Shown here piece by piece: positions 58,422 to 64,000 of a DNA stretch of 64,000 bases (the first letter of the stretch is position 1; every line of letters begins with the position of its first letter). The DNA is from Neurospora crassa OR74A (taxonomy: Eukaryota > Ascomycota > Sordariomycetes > Sordariales > Sordariaceae), in contig NC_026505.1 of assembly GCF_000182925.2 (NCBI RefSeq), positions 3,844,001 to 3,908,000 of the forward strand, written 5' to 3'. The notes below the pieces were generated by a model. It was not told the origin of the DNA and did no database searches. It saw only the letters and a program-made list of their open reading frames with translations. The position numbers were made by a program, and so were the translations under genes.

Positions 58422-59409
58422 ATGGATGTCAACACTCTCTTCGGCATCAAGGTACGTCTGTCTGTCTGTTTGTCTCTGTCTACGTCATGCCATACAACGC
58501 CCATCATATGTACAATGCGTAAACCCCCTCCGTCCTCAACGCACGAACCCCACCAAAAATGCTAATTCGTCCCCTCTTCAATATCTACAGGGCAAAGTTG
58601 TCCTCATTACCGGCGGCGCCAAAGGCATCGGCCGCATGATCGCCGAAGGTTTCGTCCGCAACGGCGCCAAAGTGTACATATCCTCTCGCGACGCCGCCGC
58701 CTGCGAGACCGCCGCCTTGGAGCTCAACGCTCTGGCCTCCAAGACCTCCTCAGGCGGTTCCGCCGTCGCCCTTCCCGCCGACCTCTCTTCCGCGGAGGAA
58801 TGCACCCGTGTCGCCCAAGAACTCTCCAAGCGCGAGCAAAAGCTGCACGTGCTGATCAACAACTCGGGCGCCACCTGGGGCGCTGCTTACGACGAGTACC
58901 CGGATAACGCGTGGACGAAGCTGCTGACTCTGAACCTGCATCGAGTTTTTACGCTGACGCAGGCTTTGACTCCCCTTTTGGAGAAAGCGGCAAAGAAGAC
59001 GTCGTCGTCGTCGTCGGAAGGAAGAAGCGACGACGGAGTGGTGATTGACCCGGCGCGCGTCATCCACATTGGCAGCATCGACGGCATCCGAGTCCCGCTG
59101 CTTCCCACGTACGCTTACAGCGCCAGCAAGGCGGGACTACATCACTTGAGCAGACACATGGCGGTGGAACTGGGGCCGAGGGGGATCACGAGCAATACGC
59201 TGGCGTGTGGGCCGTTTCCGAGTAAGATGATGGCGGCGACGCTGAGGGACTTTGGGGAGGACATCAAGGCCGCGAATCCCCTGGGGAGGATTGGAACGCC
59301 GGAGGACGCGGCGGGCGCATGTCTGTTTTTGGCGAGTAGGGCGGGGGCGTTTGTGAATGGGGCGACGGTGACGCTAGATGGAGGGGTGGCACTGGTGTCG
59401 AAGATTTAG
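58422..59409 (+). CDS. Short-chain dehydrogenase/reductase (RhlG-like), ending Ser-Lys-Ile
   Basis: NAD(P)-dependent oxidoreductase of the classical SDR family. Exon 1 (58422-58451, MDVNTLFGIK) and exon 2 (58591-59409) are joined across a 139-nt intron; 282 residues. TGGAKGIG (17-24) is the cofactor motif, NNSG (100-103) the central motif, and Ser172, Tyr186 and Lys190 (YSASK) the catalytic set. The sequence resembles fungal relatives of 3-oxoacyl-ACP reductase RhlG. The C-terminus is VSKI, a peroxisomal PTS1-like tripeptide. A second start four bases downstream (58426) reads through the unspliced intron in frame with exon 2, giving a possible 327-residue form. Ser-rich residues 147-156 form an insertion before strand 5. 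The substrate is unknown. Confidence 0.92.
58452..58590 (+). other. Alternative coding sequence / intron of the SDR gene
   Basis: Donor GTACGT and acceptor CTACAG. When retained, translation from the ATG at 58426 runs through all 46 intron codons without a stop into exon 2; translation from the first ATG at 58422 would instead stop at 58563-58565. Confidence 0.75.
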
Positions 59410-60550
59410 TTGAACTCAAGGTTAGGGTTGGCTTGGACCGACGCGTTATTGACTGGGGTTAATCGAGGTCCCAGAACGTTAGTAATAACGATCGTTATTA
59501 TGCACGTATGGGTTCGAAATTGTCGCAGATTTCACTCAGTGGTTGATGTTTGATGATCCAGTTACTATTCTCGCTTGATGATATTACCTAACCATATCCC
59601 AATTGATACGTGATTATCTCGACTGATGTCTATCCACGGAATGGACACATTTGAGTTGGTTGTGGGTAGAAAAGCAGACAGAAGAGTGGAAATTGCAAAC
59701 AGGATATATCCAGCCGATAATGCTTATGGTAACAAAACTCCTTCTCACTTCCTGCGAGATACCTAGTCACCCCGCCGTCCGTTGTGGAAAAACCAGCATC
59801 CGTCCGCCCCAGATCTTCTGCGCCGTCCATCTCTTGTGTATAAGGTATTTGTATGTGCTTGTATGCTTCTCCGTATCCGTGCCCGTTGTACTCCGTGATG
59901 CTCCTGTGTCCCAAATAGCAAAAAAATCGAATATGAAATGCCCCAGTAACGCCCTGACAAAATTGATGTAAAGAAAGACAATGTGTGGAGGACTTCCTGC
60001 GAAGCCTCTCCTTCTTCTTGTTCCTGTTGCGTAGAGGAGAGGAGTGGTGGCAAAGTCAAAGATTCCAGTACGCTGTCCGTTTTCTTGCGCTCTTGGTTCA
60101 CTTTTGGCCATAGCAGCAGAGTGCTGATTCCTCAGTCACAAAGTCGTGGTCGGCTATGTGGCGTGCTCGGTGCTTCCTGAGTGCATCTGTTTGCAGACAA
60201 GCCTCTTCTGGATACCCAGAGATTTTCTCGTGACTTGACTTGCAATAGTTCCCCTTTTTTTTTGGCGTTGTTGTGGTGAGACCTTGGTTGTGGAAAAGTA
60301 TTTTTCCGCAATGGCTGAACATGTGGATCGCTTGTATTCCTTCGATCACGGAATAGTTTTTGTCGGTCCCTCTTCATACTCTCTGTGACTGTGGAGAAAA
60401 AGCGCCAACGGTGTCACAAACCACAACTCCAAATTCAGCCCAGAGGTTCAGTTGTTGTTGCCCTAAAGTGGAGAAAAACCGCGAGTACCGTTTGATGCCT
60501 CATCCTTCTCAGAACAAGCGCGTTCTTGCAGTGCGCGCAAAATGAAGAAT
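59410..60550. other. Convergent 3' region, SDR (+) and 74-residue gene (-)
   Basis: About 1.1 kb with only short chance frames, presumably 3' UTRs. A telobox-like GGTTAGGGTT lies at 59420-59429, just after the SDR stop. Confidence 0.55.
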
Positions 60551-60775
60551 TTATGAGAGACCGATATCCTCAAAGTCACGCATCATCACGGCCATTTGGG
60601 CACGCTTTGCGGCCTCGGCGACCAGTGTGAAGTCCTTGAGGAAGGCATCCGTCGAGTTACCGGTCTTGGCGGGAGCAGGTTGAGGCGGCACGATCTTGGC
60701 GGCTACGGGCGACCGTTGAATGGAAGCCATGGAGGAGGTCTGCTGAGTTGTGGGGGTGGAGTTGGAGGCGTCCAT
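60551..60775 (-). CDS. Small conserved-looking protein, 74 residues, function unknown
   Basis: Frame starting at 60775 (context TCACTATGG, a good fungal start) and ending DIGLS. Residues 1-40 are Ser/Thr/Gln/Pro-rich. Residues 42-70 (STDAFLKDFTLVAEAAKRA, then QMAVMMRDFED) look like one amphipathic helix and are the part likely to be conserved. No signal peptide, membrane span or cofactor motif is seen. The leader to about 61450 is long and pyrimidine-rich on the coding strand, as for the 90-residue gene at 36669. An in-frame upstream ATG at 60856 would add 27 residues but lacks a matching composition, so I chose the inner start. I cannot name it. Confidence 0.6.
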   Translation of the reverse strand: MDASNSTPTTQQTSSMASIQRSPVAAKIVPPQPAPAKTGNSTDAFLKDFTLVAEAAKRAQMAVMMRDFEDIGLS

Positions 60776-63169
60776 AGTGATTGCTGAGTATGTGCGTCTT
60801 GGGTGCGACGAGTGTCTTTGCTTTCGAAGTGATGTTGCCGGTTGACAGACGGGCAACTCCCAAAGAAAAAAAAAAAGGCGTGAGTGTTGTTGATGAGGTA
60901 CTTGATAAGTGCTCTGGTGTGGTCGACGGGTTGCCTCTGGAGTTGGATAGCAGGTGAGTGAGGTGTGTATAGTCGAAAGGTTTGGTCACAACTGCAATGA
61001 AATGGGAAGAACGAGATAGAGAATTGAGAGGAGATGTTGGAGAGAGAGGTATATAAAAGAATATGATGGATGTTCTGTTCGCGGAAAAAGCTCGCTAACA
61101 AGAGAATTTCTCGCTCTCCGAATTCCGTCCAGGGTTGGTTAGGTAGGTAGGGTGTGGGATTTTGACGGGATCCTCTAGAGTGGATCGACCGATACCGACA
61201 GCAGGAAGGAAAAAAAAAAAAAGAGGAAGGCCGGGGGCGGGTGCTTCTTTCACGATTGAGCCAACGCCAAGAATGATGTAGTATAACGATGATTTCTTGG
61301 TTCTTGAATCCCTCAATCCTTAGCTCGTTCTTCTCCAATTTTCCAGGAATGGAACTCTGGTTTGGCAATGCAACTTGCAAGCAAGCAAGCAAGCAAACAG
61401 TACCTGATCGAGATACAGTGTACAACCGGGCAACGATGATCAAAGGAGGACAGAGCGCACGAAGGAAAAGATGACAGTGAACAGGCTAATACGGTAACCG
61501 ATATGTGCTAATCTGGGCTGCAAGATGCAGAGCAACCCCAGATGCGTCTTCTTTTTGTCCGATGTCCGTCGATGTTGGTAAACTGCAGTGCCGGCGGTGT
61601 CCGATAGTGACAGAATCGATCGATGAGATATCGAGGAGTGTGGAGGGTAGCTAGTAAGGGTGCGGTGGGTGATAGGATCGATAGCGGATAGAAGGTAATG
61701 AGACTCGGGACGATTTGGGAGTGGATGACGATGAAATCTATCACATTCGCAATCCCATCCTTTGTAGCATCAGGTACCTAGACGTGAACAATCATCCCCC
61801 CTCCAGTCATTAGATCTCAGTTGCTTCATTAACCAACATCCTCATCTTCCTTCTTCCGCAACGCCGACTGACATCTTCCTGGTACCTCAGAATGGAGGTA
61901 TGCGTAGGTACATTGCCTGGCGTAACGGATGACCGCGTTGACCGCGTTGACCGCGATGACACTCATTGTTGCGGACGCTGAGGGCGTCATAGGTGATGGA
62001 AGATCAACAATGGGGCTTACTTCTTTCGATTAACCTTGCCAAGCCAGGAGAGGGTCCTGCAAAAGGTACGGACAAGGTACCTCCGTAGAACAGCCGGAAT
62101 GTCGCATTTGCGTTGTCATTGGCCCTCATTTCCTCGTCATTTGATGCTTTCCGCAGAAGCCGAAGCCTGTACCGCACAAGTACTCTGTCGCCTGGTGGAA
62201 GTGCTTTGTCTGGGGATGCAGACAGAGCGGGGGACGTTGGACCCACCTCCAGATGCCCCATAGCTGAGGTATCATAATGTCCACCCGTCCGTCGAGGCCC
62301 GGAGGTGTTCCCGTCCCCCACACTGTTTATGATTGTCTGATCTGCCTCTCTTATCCCTCCGACACTGAAAGGAATATATACGTCTTGATAAGTATAAGCG
62401 AATGGTTTATACGTGGGCGTCGCTATTGGCGATAAGCACTAACTTTTATCCACTGTCCTGGCCTGATTGCACATGTCTATCTTGCCTTGGACTCTCTGAA
62501 GAGTATCTGTTCTTACTGCAGACGAACGGGCCAACTCTTGAGTAAGGGTTCAGTTGAAAGCTGAATTTTAGACCTTGATTTATTAATAGGGTTCGGTAAT
62601 CTGAAGGGACACTCACAACTCGTGACCCCCCTGGATATGAAATGAAGTGCAGCGCGCAATCACAGCGAATGGCGATGCGCGTGCTGACCCAGGGCGAAGG
62701 TAGTTCGTCCAGAAATATCTCTAGGTGTGATAGATCTCAATAGATCGACAAACCCCGAGATGGTTTATTGATGAGATATGAGTCGCGCCGTTCGTTTGCT
62801 TGGTACCTTATTTCCCCATGTTTCAGTGGTATCTACAACGGGTAGTAACTTTGTTAGGGCCAGTCAGCATCGAAACGGATTTCTAGGAGCCAGATACTGT
62901 GTTCACCAGCACTTCAGCTGCTATTTCTTTCGCCGTGCGACACATGCGAGTTTTCTTCTCATCCTAGGGTATAACGGGGTCAACTGCAGCCTTCGGTACC
63001 TGCTCCCTACTTATGCTGAGTCGGCACTGCTTCGGCAGTTGGCACACCTGATGGAACCTCAAGCTAGGTTTCTCTTCTCCGGCAGCGTCTCATGGAATCG
63101 CTATCTTCCGGGCACGCCCCAGTCTAGTCTCTGAACAGACCCCATCTGCCTCCGTTCCCCCGCCCCACA
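60776..63169. other. Leader region of the 74-residue gene and gene-poor stretch
   Basis: About 2.4 kb. On the minus strand the first 300 bases upstream of 60775 are C/T-rich and include a T-rich run, typical of a long leader. A short GCAA repeat lies near 61377-61397. Beyond 61500 I see no gene; the frame at 62778-63134 (+) lacks coding character. Confidence 0.5.
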
Positions 63170-64000
63170 TAAAATGTAGGTCTCCTCGAACTTTGTGAGA
63201 GGAGGTCTATATTAATTTTGAGCATTTTGGCCGTTAAGCGCTATTGTTCCTATACAAACAAAACTCTACTCAAGCATATCACTCGTAAATATCTCTACAA
63301 CTACAACCAATACCTAAACCTAGTTTAATTATTGAGTTTAGTGTTAGTCCTACTTTTAGTTTTGCAACTTTTTTTTTTTTACTATAATTAATATTCATTA
63401 TTAGACAAAGTCTAGGGCGTTCCTTCATTAAATACTATAATTACTATTCTAAAAAATAGGTATTATATTTTACTTATTCTTTATTATATTAATTTAAAAT
63501 TTAGTATTAAGTATAGCCTAGTTTAATTCTACCTTCGACGAAGTTTTAGGGTTTATTCAACATTTTAAAACTTATTCCGACCTTGCTATTTCGCCCTCTC
63601 TCGGATTAATATTGTACGAATATATTACTACTATTGTCGAATATATATACTTAATAGAATACTTTAGACTTCAAACTCGTTTTATATATACTATCGTCCG
63701 ACTTCTATTTAATCCAATTTCTTAATTAATTGTAAATTCCAGCCGCTATAAACCTCATCCGGAATAGGTTGAATATATCCGTCGTATTATATACCGTTCC
63801 AGCAATACTATCCTTATAGTAGTAATTGGTTTTAGTAAAAATATTATACTTTAAATAGTATTAATAATCTTACTAAATAAAATTATTCTATAAATTATTC
63901 CCTTAAGTTGTCTCAATTAGGAATAGAGGAATATTATTATAAAATACTCCAGCGCTAAGCTTCTATTTATTAATTAAGACTTTTATAAAGTATATTTAGT
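63170..64000 (+). pseudogene. RIP-mutated, AT-rich island with a RecQ-like/SF2 helicase relic, continuing off the right edge
   Basis: Base composition changes abruptly at about 63170 to very AT-rich DNA with many TpA. Both CpA (about 23) and TpG (about 16) are scarce in 830 bases. One plus-strand frame, with many stops, retains protein-like texture: VEYIRRIIYRSS, then a Walker-A-like stretch at 63810-63851 (hydrophobic strand, GF, Ser/Lys), then LNKIIL and IIPLSCLN. This order recalls dispersed RecQ-like helicase genes of fungi, including telomere-linked ones, but the helicase call is tentative. The relic cannot be functional. A small hairpin (CTCCTC...GAGGAG) lies at its left border near 63182-63204. 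Confidence 0.6.

Noticed and set aside
1-64000. CRISPR arrays, bacterial-style operons, 5S rRNA copies, secondary-metabolite clusters
   Set aside because: I looked for regular spaced repeats, the conserved ends of dispersed fungal 5S genes and PKS/NRPS-like motifs and found none.

Overview
The window reads as nuclear DNA of a filamentous ascomycete, most likely a Sordariomycete of the Neurospora/Sordaria type. The main reasons are genes with few, short introns (about 54-139 nt, GT-AG with CTAAC-like branch sites), C/T-rich leaders before start codons, many simple repeats (GGTA runs, long poly-A, CACTA), and two AT-rich islands with the CpA-to-TpA signature of repeat-induced point mutation (RIP). 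The species cannot be fixed from the sequence alone.

Layout. 1-2209 (-): most of a DUF3433 membrane protein gene that runs off the left edge. 2210-7127: gene-poor. 7128-8997: a complete but RIP-inactivated Fot1/pogo DNA transposon with 47-bp terminal inverted repeats and TA target duplication. 8998-18971: ten kilobases without a convincing gene, rich in simple repeats, leading to a large Zn2Cys6 regulator gene (18972-22216, +). 22217-26211: gene-poor. 26212-29041 (-): gamma-tubulin complex protein of the GCP5/Mod21 type. 30262-31653 (+): Golgi alpha-1,2-mannosyltransferase (GT15). 32273-33565 (-): WDR83/MORG1 WD40 protein. 34604-35578 (+): splicing factor Yju2. 36669-36941 (-): a 90-residue protein. 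36942-42441: gene-poor, with a 21-G tract. 42442-43569 (-): cytosolic GH18 endo-N-acetylglucosaminidase. 44290-48249 (-): a 1319-residue single-pass membrane protein of unknown role. 49487-51053 (-): a secreted DUF1996 protein. 55112-55198 (-): tRNA-Gly(CCC) with an intron. 55591-56577 (+): OTU deubiquitinase of the OTUD6/Otu2 type. 56703-57707 (-): TPMT-family methyltransferase. 58422-59409 (+): short-chain dehydrogenase. 60551-60775 (-): a 74-residue protein. 63170-64000: a second RIP island with a helicase-like relic that leaves the window on the right.

Most genes are housekeeping: secretory glycosylation and glycan breakdown (GT15, GH18), microtubule nucleation (GCP5), splicing (Yju2 and WDR83, divergently arranged on one intergenic region) and ubiquitin editing (OTU). 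There is no biosynthetic cluster and no CRISPR-like or viral defence locus. The observations I rate highest are: the dehydrogenase gene, whose retained intron would give an acid-free, arginine-rich N-terminal extension from a second start while every form ends in Ser-Lys-Ile, suggesting dual mitochondrial/peroxisomal targeting; the strand-asymmetric RIP of the Fot1 copy that stops short of both ends; and the head-to-head pair of splicing genes.
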